From contig NZ_VFYU01000029.1 of the NCBI RefSeq assembly GCF_021012795.1, forward strand, positions 1 through 64,000: a stretch of DNA of 64,000 nucleotides. Direction: 5' to 3'. The notes under the pieces are model-generated. The model was not told the origin of the DNA and made no database searches. It saw only the letters and a program-made list of their open reading frames with translations. Each line of letters begins with the position of its first letter. Position 1 is the stretch's first letter. Shown here one piece after another: positions 50,983 through 60,576 of the stretch. The translations under genes and the position numbers were made by a program. This stretch comes from Psychrobacter sp. I-STPA10. GTDB taxonomy: Bacteria; Pseudomonadota; Gammaproteobacteria; Pseudomonadales; Moraxellaceae.

Positions 50983-52184
50983 AATAAGACCTCATTTGCT
51001 GCAAACTGACGTGCAATGGCATCCATTGCCATAATGTCCTCAAGACTATTGATTGACGAATTACCAAACCCAGAATTAGATGCTATCTTGTCTAAGCTGC
51101 GCTCATTAATCAAGGCAATGTCGGTTAATTTAACTTTCGCCTCTATAAACGCTTGCACGGCTACCTCATTAGCAGCATTAAGGGTAATGGTCGCCAATAC
51201 CCCTGTTTTCATAGCTTCACGAGCTAATTTAAGACAGGAAAATTTCGTCAAATCTGGTGCTAAAAATTGTAAATCAGCCAAATCATAAAGCGATAAGCTG
51301 GCAACACCACTATTAATACGCTCAGGATAACTAAGCGCATGTGCAATCGGTGTTTTCATATCTGGACTGCCCATTTGTGCCAAAAAACTACCATCACAGT
51401 ACTCTACCAAAGAATGGACAATACTTTGTGGATGAATCACTACATGAATACTACTTTCTGGCAAATCAAACAAATGACAGGCTTCGATCAGCTCTAACCC
51501 TTTGTTCATCATGGTAGCAGAATCAATTGATATTTTTTGTCCCATGGACCAATTAGGATGTTTAACCGCCTCAGCTAAACTGGCCTTCTGCATATCCTCA
51601 TAGGTTTTATGCAAAAAAGGTCCACCAGAGGCGGTTAACCATAACCGCTGCACACCATGCGTTTTTTGATGTATTTGTTGGTTATCTAACTGCACAGCAG
51701 CAGGCAAGCATTGATAAATGGCATTGTGCTCGGAATCTAGTGGCAACAAAATAGCATCATTATCACGCACTGCTTGCATCATTAAGCTGCCTGCCATCAC
51801 CAAGGCTTCTTTATTGGCAAGCAAGATACGCTTTCCTGCCTGTGCTGCTGCCAATGTTGATGCCAGTCCTGCTGCCCCAACAATGGCAGCAACCACTGTA
51901 TCTACTTGAGTATCGTTAGCAACTGCCACCAAACCCTGTTCACCACCAAGTACTTCTATGCTCAAATTAGCCGCTTTAATCCGCTCAGCAAATGTATCGA
52001 CTTGCTGTACTGGTACTACCACACACTTAGGTTGAAATTGCTGACATAATGCAAAGAGCTTATCTAACCGACTATGACCAGACAAGGCATAAACAGAAAA
52101 ACGCTCAGGGTGAGCGGCTAATAGGGCAAGTGTACTATCACCGATAGAGCCCGTCGCTCCCAAAACTGCTACATGCTGAGTCAT
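50970..52184 (-). CDS. dxr: 1-deoxy-D-xylulose 5-phosphate reductoisomerase
   Basis: This enzyme of the MEP isoprenoid pathway converts DXP to MEP with NADPH. I take ATG 52184 (404 residues, MTQHVAVLGATGSIGDSTL) as the start; the longer frame would add eight unconserved residues from a TTG. The NADPH loop GATGSIGDSTLALL, the metal site LPLDSEHNAIYQCL and SIDSATMMNKGLELIEA are intact. It follows cdsA and overlaps rseP. With ispD at 24487 and uppS at 53204, three isoprenoid-related genes are in the window. Confidence 0.96.
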   Translation of the reverse strand: MTQHVAVLGATGSIGDSTLALLAAHPERFSVYALSGHSRLDKLFALCQQFQPKCVVVPVQQVDTFAERIKAANLSIEVLGGEQGLVAVANDTQVDTVVAAIVGAAGLASTLAAAQAGKRILLANKEALVMAGSLMMQAVRDNDAILLPLDSEHNAIYQCLPAAVQLDNQQIHQKTHGVQRLWLTASGGPFLHKTYEDMQKASLAEAVKHPNWSMGQKISIDSATMMNKGLELIEACHLFDLPESSIHVVIHPQSIVHSLVEYCDGSFLAQMGSPDMKTPIAHALSYPERINSGVASLSLYDLADLQFLAPDLTKFSCLKLAREAMKTGVLATITLNAANEVAVQAFIEAKVKLTDIALINERSLDKIASNSGFGNSSINSLEDIMAMDAIARQFAANEVLLCQQ

Positions 52185-52233
52185 ATTTTTATATACCTTG
52201 AATACCAATCAATCTAAAACCAACAGAACAATC

Positions 52234-53052
52234 TTAATATACTGATAAATTAAAAATGCCTGCTAATTGCAACAACCAACAGCCTAACGCAAAAATAGGT
52301 GTCGCAGATAATAACGAATCAATGCGATCTAATACACCACCATGCCCTGGTAAAATCGTACCCGAATCCTTCACACCTGCTCTGCGCTTGAGCATAGATT
52401 CAAATAAATCACCAAGTACCGACGCCAAAATAGTTATTGCTGAGAGTAAAACAAAAGTCGCCAATGCTATACCAGACAAATGTAACTTGAAAATACTAAT
52501 CGCAATGACAACCAATAGCCCTGTGATTAACCCACCTGCCAATCCTTCCATGCTTTTATTAGGAGATACATTGGGTGCCATCTTACGTCGACCCAGTTTG
52601 CGCCCCACAAAATAAGCGCCACTATCTGCACACCACACTAACATAAAGACATACATCAGCCACCATGGTGACTGTTGCCATAGAAAAAACATCGCTGTGA
52701 TAGATGCAGTTAATATGACCACTCCCATTAATGATAAACGTCTGCCATACCAGTTAGTTTTATCTGGAAACTTAGTTACCCATGACAGTGCCATGAGCCA
52801 AATTATCACTGATAAGCACCACCAAATCACCCAAACCTTTGGAAACATCAAAGTAATCATGGTAACTGCTAATACCAAAAGGACAAAACGGGCTGGTAGT
52901 CGCCACCTTGGCATCAGCTTTGTCCACTCATGAGCAGCGATTGTCACACCCACTGCTAATAGAGGAACAAATAAAATGGGGGAGTTACTTGCAAATAAAG
53001 CAACGCCAACGATAATGACTAAAATAATTGCCGTTTTGATTCGTTGCCACAT
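52234..53052 (-). CDS. cdsA: Phosphatidate cytidylyltransferase
   Basis: This 272-residue multi-pass membrane enzyme makes CDP-diacylglycerol from phosphatidate and CTP for phospholipid synthesis. About eight hydrophobic helices are seen, and the C-terminal signature LPGHGGVLDRIDSLLSATPIF is diagnostic, with LVWCADSGAYFVGRKLGRRK and ISPNKSMEGLAGG (here VSPNKSMEG) before it. The length is near that of E. coli CdsA (285). It sits between uppS and dxr in the usual order; a 151-base gap with a 12-base direct repeat separates it from uppS. Confidence 0.95.
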   Translation of the reverse strand: MWQRIKTAIILVIIVGVALFASNSPILFVPLLAVGVTIAAHEWTKLMPRWRLPARFVLLVLAVTMITLMFPKVWVIWWCLSVIIWLMALSWVTKFPDKTNWYGRRLSLMGVVILTASITAMFFLWQQSPWWLMYVFMLVWCADSGAYFVGRKLGRRKMAPNVSPNKSMEGLAGGLITGLLVVIAISIFKLHLSGIALATFVLLSAITILASVLGDLFESMLKRRAGVKDSGTILPGHGGVLDRIDSLLSATPIFALGCWLLQLAGIFNLSVY

Positions 53053-53120
53053 AAATTCAATGCCTTACTGCCAAAAGAAACGATAAAAAAGAGAGAAATA
53101 ATTGTTGTTATACTTTATAT

Positions 53121-53150
53121 ATTACGTTAAAAAATAGGATTACGTTAAAA
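53121..53150. repeat. Direct repeat ATTACGTTAAAA in the uppS-cdsA gap
   Basis: ATTACGTTAAAA occurs at 53121-53132 and again at 53139-53150, an 18-base period. It lies 70-100 bases upstream of cdsA on the minus strand. It may be a promoter or operator duplication within the operon. Confidence 0.5.
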
Positions 53151-53203
53151 TCTTGTATTTATAATATAAATGCGATAGGTAGAATAAAAGATAGATAAAA
53201 CTA

Positions 53204-53992
53204 TTAACAAGACTCTATTTGCTCACTGGTCTTGCCAAAACGGCGTTGCCGCTGTGCAAACTGCTCTAACATCATTGCCAATTCTGTGGCATCAAACTGA
53301 GGCCATAAGGTATCGGTAAAAAACAGCTCTGCATACGCTGATTGCCACAATAAAAAATTAGAGATACGATACTCACCGCCGGTGCGAATCAACATATCGA
53401 CAGCTGGCAAATCTCCTAGCTGCATATACGCATTCATCTGTGTTTCATTCACTTGCTCAGCACTTAGTTGTCCCGATTCTACTTGCTGCGCCAACTGACG
53501 GGCAGCATTAGCAATATCCCACTGCCCACCATAACTAATGGCAATCACTAATGTCATGGCATCAAAATGTGCTGTCTTTGCTTCTGCATCTGCCATTAAG
53601 TCTCGCAAATCCTCTGCTAGCTGACTGCGATCACCAATAAAACGTAAACGAATATGATACTTATGCATACGTGGCATCTGCTCATAAATAGTGGCAGTTA
53701 ATAGACGCATTAACAAGGCTACTTCTTCAGCAGGACGCTGCCAATTTTCACTAGAAAAAGCAAAAACCGTTAATACCTTGATACCCACTTGCAAACAATA
53801 CTCAACGATGGGATCAAGGGCATCTTTGCCCATCACATGCCCCTGCCCTTTTGGCATGGCTCTGGCAGTAGCATAACGGTTATTGCCATCCATAATGATG
53901 GCAATATGTTTGGGTATACTGGCTAAATGTTGGATATTTTTAGTATCATCACTGTGAGCAGCCGTCTCTACTGAAGTCTGTTTTATCATCAA
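53204..53992 (-). CDS. uppS: Undecaprenyl diphosphate synthase
   Basis: This 262-residue cis-prenyltransferase makes the C55 carrier lipid for cell-wall and O-antigen units. The catalytic start block reads AIIMDGNNRYATARA (usual MDGNGRWA; Asn and Tyr are variant), followed by GHVMGKDALDPIVEYC, TVFAFSSENWQRPAEEV, DMLIRTGGEYRISNFLLWQSAYAELFFTD, all typical. The first about 25 residues are a polar extension. It is followed by cdsA and preceded by frr. Confidence 0.96.
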   Translation of the reverse strand: MMIKQTSVETAAHSDDTKNIQHLASIPKHIAIIMDGNNRYATARAMPKGQGHVMGKDALDPIVEYCLQVGIKVLTVFAFSSENWQRPAEEVALLMRLLTATIYEQMPRMHKYHIRLRFIGDRSQLAEDLRDLMADAEAKTAHFDAMTLVIAISYGGQWDIANAARQLAQQVESGQLSAEQVNETQMNAYMQLGDLPAVDMLIRTGGEYRISNFLLWQSAYAELFFTDTLWPQFDATELAMMLEQFAQRQRRFGKTSEQIESC

Positions 53993-54114
53993 TCAACTGC
54001 CCCTAGCCCAAATCTAAACACTCAATAAATAACAAAAAACACATAACAAAAATGTGCAAAAGAACCAATATAAATGATTTAAAGCGCCTTTAACGGAACA
54101 AACCATCATGGTAT

Positions 54115-54158
54115 TAGAGTCTGTTGAACTTTCATCCCGTAATATTCAACAGACCCTA
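54115..54158. repeat. 44-bp deletion copy of the MITE-like repeat at the frr stop
   Basis: TAGAGTCTGTTGAAC...TTCAACAGACCCTA keeps both ends of the element with only about 15 bases between, so it forms a hairpin with a 14-bp stem (one mismatch). It ends 2 bases before the frr stop codon (54161), in the frr-uppS gap, and may shape the frr mRNA 3' end. Confidence 0.75.
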
Positions 54159-54160
54159 GC

Positions 54161-54715
54161 CTATACTTCCATCAATTCAGCTTCTTTATTCTCAAGCTTA
54201 TTATCAATCATGGCGATATATTTATCAGTCAGCTTTTGAATCTCATCACTGGCACGACGCTCTTCATCTTCTGAAATTTCTTTTTCTTTTGCTAAGTCTT
54301 TTACATCACTTAACATATCACGGCGCACATTACGGATAGATACACGGCTATTTTCTGCTTCACCACGTGCCAATTTTTGCATATCACGGCGTGTCTCTTC
54401 AGTCAGCGCAGGCATGGGCACACGAATGACATCAGCGGTCATTGGATTTAAACCCAAATCTGCTTCACGAATGGCTTTATCGACAGCTTGTACCATAGTA
54501 CGATCAAATGGCTGTACCAGTAGCGTGCGTGAATCTTCAACATTGACACTAGCTACCTGATTAAGCGGGGTATCTGCACCATAGTAACTCACCATCACAC
54601 TCGATAACATACCAGGATGCGCACGCCCTGTACGTACTTTACTAAAAGCACTTTCTAACGCTTCGATGGTTTTTTTCATCCGCGCTTCGCCATCTTTTTT
54701 AATATCATTAATCAT
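54161..54715 (-). CDS. frr: Ribosome recycling factor
   Basis: This 184-residue protein, the standard family length (185), splits post-termination ribosomes with EF-G. The three-helix bundle sequences are typical: [50 protein letters not shown] and [30 protein letters not shown]. It follows pyrH after 148 bases on the same strand. Its stop codon abuts a 44-bp hairpin repeat. Confidence 0.97.
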   Translation of the reverse strand: MINDIKKDGEARMKKTIEALESAFSKVRTGRAHPGMLSSVMVSYYGADTPLNQVASVNVEDSRTLLVQPFDRTMVQAVDKAIREADLGLNPMTADVIRVPMPALTEETRRDMQKLARGEAENSRVSIRNVRRDMLSDVKDLAKEKEISEDEERRASDEIQKLTDKYIAMIDNKLENKEAELMEV

Positions 54716-54863
54716 CTTATCTTCCTTTTAAAAACCTATTTATAAAGCAAATTATACAGCCAATGGTTAAATACACTCATGCTATCAATCCAAAATGTGT
54801 TTTTAATACTATCAGTTTAATACCATAAGTTTATCAATTCGATTCATACTCAATCATGAAAAA

Positions 54864-55589
54864 TTAGTGGAATACTCGTGTTCCTTCTGTTTCACCCATG
54901 ATGACATTCAGCAGCGCATTGGGTTTGGTCATATCAAATACTTGCAAAGGGACGTTATGCTCACGACATAAGGCAATGGCGGTCAAATCCATCACCCCCA
55001 GCTTTTGCTCTAACACTTCATCAAAGGTCAGCGCATCATATTTAATGGCATCATCATTGACACTTGGATCTTTGTCATAGACACCATCAACTTTGGTGGC
55101 TTTAAGAATAATACCCGCTTCAATCTCAATCCCACGTAAACACGCCGCGGTATCGGTAGTAAAAAATGGATTGCCCGTACCTGCGACAAAGATACATACT
55201 TCACCATTTTTAAGATAGCGAATGGCATTGCGGCTACTATAACTTTCGGTGACCTCACCAATAGGCAGGGCTGACATAAGACGAGTTTTGATATTACGAC
55301 GCTCTAGCGCATCACGCATCGCCAGTCCATTCATCACAGTGGCAAGCATACCCATTTGGTCACCAGTCACTCGTCCAACCAGACCTTCTTTTTGTAACTG
55401 GCTACCACGATATAAATTACCACCACCGACCACAATACCTACTTGCACACCAAGTCCACAAAGGTGTGCAATAGACAAGCTCATTTTGTCCAAAACGGCA
55501 GTATCAATACCCATACCTTTACCACCTGCCAGTGCTTCACCAGATAGCTTTAGCAGGATACGAGAATAACAAGGATTATTATCAGACAT
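54864..55589 (-). CDS. pyrH: Uridylate kinase
   Basis: This 241-residue hexameric enzyme phosphorylates UMP to [53 protein letters not shown] and [23 protein letters not shown] are all standard, and the length equals E. coli PyrH (241). It is the first gene of the pyrH-to-lpxA block in this window. rpsB-tsf, often upstream, are not there; instead a plus-strand biosynthetic cluster begins 364 bases away in the opposite direction. Confidence 0.97.
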   Translation of the reverse strand: MSDNNPCYSRILLKLSGEALAGGKGMGIDTAVLDKMSLSIAHLCGLGVQVGIVVGGGNLYRGSQLQKEGLVGRVTGDQMGMLATVMNGLAMRDALERRNIKTRLMSALPIGEVTESYSSRNAIRYLKNGEVCIFVAGTGNPFFTTDTAACLRGIEIEAGIILKATKVDGVYDKDPSVNDDAIKYDALTFDEVLEQKLGVMDLTAIALCREHNVPLQVFDMTKPNALLNVIMGETEGTRVFH

Positions 55590-55953
55590 GAAGACCCTTT
55601 TTTATAATTTATAATTAATGAAATGCAAACAGTGGTTAAACGGCAAAATTCTACCAAAAATTGCAGATATTTGATAGGGTAGATATGATAAGCTCAAACA
55701 AAGTAGTAAAGAATCATAGTAATATGAAGAAAATTAAGAAAGTAGCGACTATGTCTCTTCTAATTTCATCATAAAAATCAATAGCAATTTTTAAAAAAAT
55801 TCACTTTTTAATAAGAATTTAATAAGAGTGAATAAGAAAACTTCCACCCATCACTAAATAGTAAGTTTATAATATACTGACATCAAATATGATTTTAGAA
55901 AGATAACTAACCATAATATTCCTGCTCCTATTTTATTAACAGTGTACTTCATA
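55590..55953. promoter_or_regulatory. Divergent region between pyrH and the biosynthetic cluster
   Basis: This is an AT-rich gap of 364 bases. A TATAAT (55868-55873) lies 80 bases before the synthetase start and could be its -10 element, although no good -35 is seen at 17 bases. The pyrH side has AAGGGTC before its ATG. No Fur-type or LuxR-type site was recognised by eye. Confidence 0.35.
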
Positions 55954-58900
55954 ATGACAATCCCACATTCAATAAAACAGTCTATATCTTATCAATGCCA
56001 ACAATATCCACAACAAAGCTGTATTTATACAGAGCATCAGCAAATAAGCTATGACAGCTTAGAAAAAACAATAAATCAATTAAATCAAAATCTTAATCAA
56101 CACCTATCTATCTTACCCATACAACAAAATTCATCTATCACCATCGCTGTCTTATTACCCCAAACAATAGATAATTTAATCACCTGTTTGACATTACTGT
56201 GCCATCATACCTGCCTACCCCTAAATCCAAATTTAAAGGCAAATGAACATATTGAGTTATTAAAGTTAGCTCAAAGCAGTGTTTTAATCACCCAACAAGG
56301 CTTCGCTACAGAAACAGCAAAACTGGCATCACAACAGGGAATTACCATTCTCACCCTACAAGTAGCAGAGGTTAGTCATAACAACAATAATAACAATCAA
56401 ACAGACCGACTCACGTTAGAATTATGGCAATCCAACCAAAACCAAACTAATAATAATACTGATAATAAGCCTTATAGCGAGCCAAATCCAAACGGCTCTA
56501 AATATCACGATGATTCAACTGAAACAGTCCGCTTGATATTACCCACCTCAGGCACAACAGGGCAACCAAAACTTGTTGGCTTAACAGATAACCAACTATT
56601 AACTGCAACACAAGTGATTATCGATACCTTACAATTAACACAAAAAGACTGTGGCTTGCACGCCATGCCTATGTATCATATTGGTACATTTGTTGATATG
56701 TTACTTGTGCCTTTATTATCTGGTGGCAGCTTGTTTGTTAGACAAATTCAACAAACCCAACAAATCGTAAATACCTTATGCACTGATAAGATAACTTGGT
56801 ATCAGTGCGTCCCCACCATGCTTAGCGACTTGATACGTCATGCCAACCCTCAACTAAACGCTCAACTACGTTTTATTCGTTCAGTATCCTCACCCTTATC
56901 ACAACAACTACAAGATGAATTTGTGAGCCATTATCATATCCCCATCATTCCTATGTATGGTATGACCGAGGCAGCAGGACAAATCACCAGTTGGGGATTA
57001 GATACTTCATGGCAAAAACAAGACTCTGTTGGTAAAGTCTGTACCACGCAAGTGTGTATTATTGATGAACAACATAACCGCTTACCCTCACCACAAAAGG
57101 GGCAAATATGTATCACAGGCACACAAGTTATTACGGATTATTTTTATAACCCTTCCTCTCAAGATACTCATATCACTATTGATGGGCAAAAATGGCTAAT
57201 GACAGGTGACCAAGGTTATATTGATAGCGATGGGTTTTTATTTATCACAGGTAGAATAAAAGAGCTGATTAATCGAGGTGGTGAAAAAATATCAGCACAA
57301 TTTATTGATTTTGCATTAAACCAACACCCCATCGTTGCTGAGCTTGCCAGTTTTGCCATACCTCACCCCACATTAGGCGAGGAAGTGGCTGTGGCGGTTG
57401 TGCCAACGACTGATAAAAATTTACTCAATGAAGCGGCGGTAATAGACTCTATTTTAACTTATGCAAAATCGCAACTATCTACATTTCAACTCCCCAAACT
57501 TATCGTGCTGGTTGATAAATTACCAAAAACCAATAGTGGCAAAGTACAACGCCACCAATTATCGAAACAGTTTGCAAATCAGCACTTAACAAATTTCACA
57601 ACCACGCCTAAAACCACCATCACAACAAAAAATGAGCCACTTGATGATAAGGAATATGCACAGCTTTTAATACAAATCAAAGCGTTATGGCAAAATATTT
57701 TAGAAGTTGAACAGATTAATGACGACGATGACTTTTTTTTGCTCGGTGGTGATTCTTTATCTGCGGCAACTTTTATTGACCAACTACAACAACACTACCC
57801 CACCCTATCAAATGATTGGTTAATTAACCTGTATGATTCACCAACGGCTGCTACCTTTACTGTAGCATTACAACAAGCACTAAATAAAACTCAGAACAAA
57901 AATAGCAACCAACCATCTGCTAATCTATCACAGCCAATCAATACAACAGACGCCCTACCGCCACTTGATGATTTTGTTAAAGATGGTTTGCGTGCTTATT
58001 TAACTGCTTGGTCTGGTAAACGAGTTGATAGCGAAGGATTGGTGGTGGTACACAATCCTGATGGTAGCCTCCCTCCTTTGTTTTGGTGTGTGCAAGCGCA
58101 TCACGAACTAACCAATCTGGTGGCAGAACTGCCAAGTGACCTGCCTGTCTATGGCATGCGTTCTTTATACTGTATTCAAGAGCCTAAAGAGCGTGATAAT
58201 GATGCACTTGCAGCTTATTATGCCAATGTTATCTTATCCCTTAATACTCAGCAGCCATATTATTTAGGGGGATTTTGTGAAGGGGCAACCATTATGCTTA
58301 AAGTTGCCCAATATTTACAACAGCAAGGTAAAACAGTGGCGTTATTATTGATGATTGATAAGTTTACTGATGAGCCATATCAAGGCAAAATTGCCACTTT
58401 TTGGACAACCAAAGACTTTCAAAACCAGCAAATTCGCCAATATATACAACAGCAACGACCACCCATTGCACAATTACGCCAAAAACAAGGCATGGTTTAT
58501 GAGTGTGAGCAGTTTTTTTACCCTGAGCTTAAGTGGTTAGAAAAAAATCTTTCTGTTCATTCTATTTATTATTATGATTGTTGTCATGGTGATGAATTAA
58601 ATATCGATTATATGCAACCGTTGGCACAAGATATATGGCATGAGATTCAGCAGACTGCTGATGATATGAATGGCTTATCTAATGACTTAAATAAGCAGAT
58701 GACTCAAGCAGTTCACCCAGTCCAATTAACTACTCATGCACCACACACACAGCCCTATCAAATCAAAGCCAAACTTCCAAAGATAATGTATAAACGAAAC
58801 AAACAACAGCAAATTCATATCACCCTTTGTAACACCAGTGAGCAAGATTGGCTAGCAACTGAGCAATCGGGATTAACTGTTTCAGCCCGTTGGCTTAATC

Positions 58901-59118
58901 ATCGTGGTGAGTTTCGCCAGTTAGCAGGACAAGCTTTTTTGACTCAGCCACTTGCCATCAATCAATCTGTTGATTTAACTTTTGCGGTGGTCATTCCCGA
59001 AAAGTCCATGCCAAAATTTTATCAATTACAAATTGATTTGGTGCAAGAAGGTCATCATTGGTTTAGTGACTTAGCGTATGGATATTGTGCTTACCAACAA
59101 CATATTATGATTGTTTAA
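55954..59118 (+). CDS. NRPS-like synthetase: adenylation-carrier-thioesterase plus C-terminal beta domain
   Basis: Residue numbers count from GTG 55942 (1058 codons); ATG 55954 (codon 5) is the more likely start. An adenylation domain spans about 8-545: TSGTTGQPK (202-210), MYGMTE (338-343), TGDQGY, GRIKELINRGGEKIS (437-451) and catalytic Lys534 in TNSGK. The MYHIGTF region resembles acyl/aryl-CoA ligases, so the substrate is probably a carboxylic acid. A carrier domain has Ser605 in LGGDSL. A thioesterase domain (about 685-905) has GGFCEG, Cys779 as nucleophile in place of Ser, with Asp806 and His882 as likely partners. Residues 940-1058 look like a beta-sandwich. There is no condensation domain. 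The amidohydrolase gene follows 39 bases later. The product is unknown. Confidence 0.88.
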   Translation: MTIPHSIKQSISYQCQQYPQQSCIYTEHQQISYDSLEKTINQLNQNLNQHLSILPIQQNSSITIAVLLPQTIDNLITCLTLLCHHTCLPLNPNLKANEHIELLKLAQSSVLITQQGFATETAKLASQQGITILTLQVAEVSHNNNNNNQTDRLTLELWQSNQNQTNNNTDNKPYSEPNPNGSKYHDDSTETVRLILPTSGTTGQPKLVGLTDNQLLTATQVIIDTLQLTQKDCGLHAMPMYHIGTFVDMLLVPLLSGGSLFVRQIQQTQQIVNTLCTDKITWYQCVPTMLSDLIRHANPQLNAQLRFIRSVSSPLSQQLQDEFVSHYHIPIIPMYGMTEAAGQITSWGLDTSWQKQDSVGKVCTTQVCIIDEQHNRLPSPQKGQICITGTQVITDYFYNPSSQDTHITIDGQKWLMTGDQGYIDSDGFLFITGRIKELINRGGEKISAQFIDFALNQHPIVAELASFAIPHPTLGEEVAVAVVPTTDKNLLNEAAVIDSILTYAKSQLSTFQLPKLIVLVDKLPKTNSGKVQRHQLSKQFANQHLTNFTTTPKTTITTKNEPLDDKEYAQLLIQIKALWQNILEVEQINDDDDFFLLGGDSLSAATFIDQLQQHYPTLSNDWLINLYDSPTAATFTVALQQALNKTQNKNSNQPSANLSQPINTTDALPPLDDFVKDGLRAYLTAWSGKRVDSEGLVVVHNPDGSLPPLFWCVQAHHELTNLVAELPSDLPVYGMRSLYCIQEPKERDNDALAAYYANVILSLNTQQPYYLGGFCEGATIMLKVAQYLQQQGKTVALLLMIDKFTDEPYQGKIATFWTTKDFQNQQIRQYIQQQRPPIAQLRQKQGMVYECEQFFYPELKWLEKNLSVHSIYYYDCCHGDELNIDYMQPLAQDIWHEIQQTADDMNGLSNDLNKQMTQAVHPVQLTTHAPHTQPYQIKAKLPKIMYKRNKQQQIHITLCNTSEQDWLATEQSGLTVSARWLNHRGEFRQLAGQAFLTQPLAINQSVDLTFAVVIPEKSMPKFYQLQIDLVQEGHHWFSDLAYGYCAYQQHIMIV

Positions 59119-59157
59119 CGTTTAGTTATTTGAATTTAAAAGAAATAAGGATATAAA

Positions 59158-60285
59158 ATGTATCAAAAAAGACGTTCTGCTTTTTATCGTGATTTTGCCC
59201 AAAGAGTTCAACAATATGGTGGTATGTATAATGCTCATCTGCATCTAGACCGTGTTAATACCCTAGATGAGGCATATATGACCATTAATAATCGCCCGAT
59301 TTTAGATAATTCTTTTGTATCTCTACATAAAAAACACGCCTTAATATCTAATATTCATTCAGGGCTTGCCTATCAAGAGCAGGATTTGCGACGACGCGTC
59401 ACGGAATGCCTAGATGAGATGGTCGCTTGTGGCACAGCCAATGCAGATAGTATGGTCGATGTGACTGCCGATGGGGTTGGTTTATCTGCACTCAACATAC
59501 TATCGGATATCAAAAAACAATACCAAGACCAGCTACAAGTCAATCTTGCCGCTTACTCTCCCTTTGGCTTTAATGATGCTCACCCTGAGGCTTGGGAAGT
59601 TTTTTGTGAAGGAGTCAAACACGCTGACTTTATTGGTAGCTTGCCAGAGGCTGATGATACTGATGATTATCCTGATCATATTGGCTTTATGACTCATTGT
59701 GAACGTATGCTAGACTTGGCACAGCGGGAACAAAAATATATCCATGTACATACTGACCAACGTAACGATCCGTCAGAAACTGGCACGGAGCGTCTCATTA
59801 CTGCCGTCAAAAACTTTGGCTCATTGGGATTAGATAAAAATAATCGACCCATGGTATGGGCAGTCCATGCCATCTCACCCTCAACTTATGAGGATAAACG
59901 CTTTGAGGCAATGGTTGAGGGTTTGGTTGAGAATGACATTGGTATTATCTGCTGCCCTTCTGCGGCAATCGGAATGCGGCAATTACGCCCCATTCAAACG
60001 CCAACTTATAACAGCATACCACGACTATTAGAGATGCTAACCGCAGGCGTACAGGTGCGTCTGGCATCTGATAATATTGCTGATATTTGCTCACCTACCA
60101 CAACAGCCGACTTAACCGATGAAGTATTTGTTTTATCAGCAGCTTTAAGATTTTATCATACCGATATTTTGGCAAAGCTGGCGACTGATACGCCTTTGAC
60201 GCAAAGTGATAAAAACTTTATAGCTGAACACCTAGAGCAAAACAATAAAGAAATTCAAAAGATTATTGAGCAACATTATCGCTAA
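59158..60285 (+). CDS. Cytosine-deaminase-like amidohydrolase
   Basis: This 375-residue protein of the amidohydrolase superfamily has a TIM-barrel metal site: HLHLDR (His27, His29), YIHVHTDQ (His196/His198), VWAVHAIS (His237) and RLASDNIADICSP (Asp305). This resembles the CodA (cytosine deaminase) group, but where CodA has HxDE (catalytic Glu) this protein has HTDQ, followed by RNDPSETGTERL. The activity is therefore likely hydrolysis of another C-N bond or ring. ATG 59158 has AAGGAT 7 bases upstream. It is directly downstream of the synthetase gene, which suggests a tailoring or precursor-supplying role in the same pathway. Confidence 0.82.
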   Translation: MYQKRRSAFYRDFAQRVQQYGGMYNAHLHLDRVNTLDEAYMTINNRPILDNSFVSLHKKHALISNIHSGLAYQEQDLRRRVTECLDEMVACGTANADSMVDVTADGVGLSALNILSDIKKQYQDQLQVNLAAYSPFGFNDAHPEAWEVFCEGVKHADFIGSLPEADDTDDYPDHIGFMTHCERMLDLAQREQKYIHVHTDQRNDPSETGTERLITAVKNFGSLGLDKNNRPMVWAVHAISPSTYEDKRFEAMVEGLVENDIGIICCPSAAIGMRQLRPIQTPTYNSIPRLLEMLTAGVQVRLASDNIADICSPTTTADLTDEVFVLSAALRFYHTDILAKLATDTPLTQSDKNFIAEHLEQNNKEIQKIIEQHYR

Positions 60286-60323
60286 TCCAGCATGGATAAA
60301 ACTTGGATTGATAAAGATAGCAT

Positions 60324-60514
60324 TAGGGTCTGTTGAACATTCATCTTTGTAGGAAAAATTGAGATAAATTTGTCTTAATCAAGGCAATGAACGCAGGTAA
60401 TATCAGGATATTGACGCAGAGTAAGGCAAATTTAGCCAATTTTTACACAAAAGTAGAACAAGCTGTATGCCTTGTAAATACTGACTTAACGGGGTGAATG
60501 TTCAACAGGCCCTA
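60324..60514. repeat. MITE-like element inside the biosynthetic cluster (191 bp)
   Basis: TAGGGTCTGTTGAACATTCA...GTTCAACAGGCCCTA bounds a non-coding block. Its reverse complement shares long stretches with the copy at 20738-20967 (TAAAAATTGGCTAAATTTGC, CCTGCGTTCATTGCCTTGA, ATCTCAATTTTTCCTA). It lies between the amidohydrolase and P450 genes and fills most of the 60286-60613 gap. It probably inserted into, and may split, an original operon. Confidence 0.78.
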
Positions 60515-60576
60515 GTAAAAACATTCATAAAAACTGGAGTTTATACGATAGGTATGGACTCTTTATTACTCAAAAG

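Noticed and set aside
53900..53980. Defective UppS active site (MDGNNRY instead of MDGNGRW)
   Set aside because: The catalytic Asp and the rest of the motif are intact; the change is a mild family variation.
55868..55873. Firm promoter call for the synthetase gene at TATAAT
   Set aside because: No matching -35 element at the right distance; kept only as a possibility in the gap entry.
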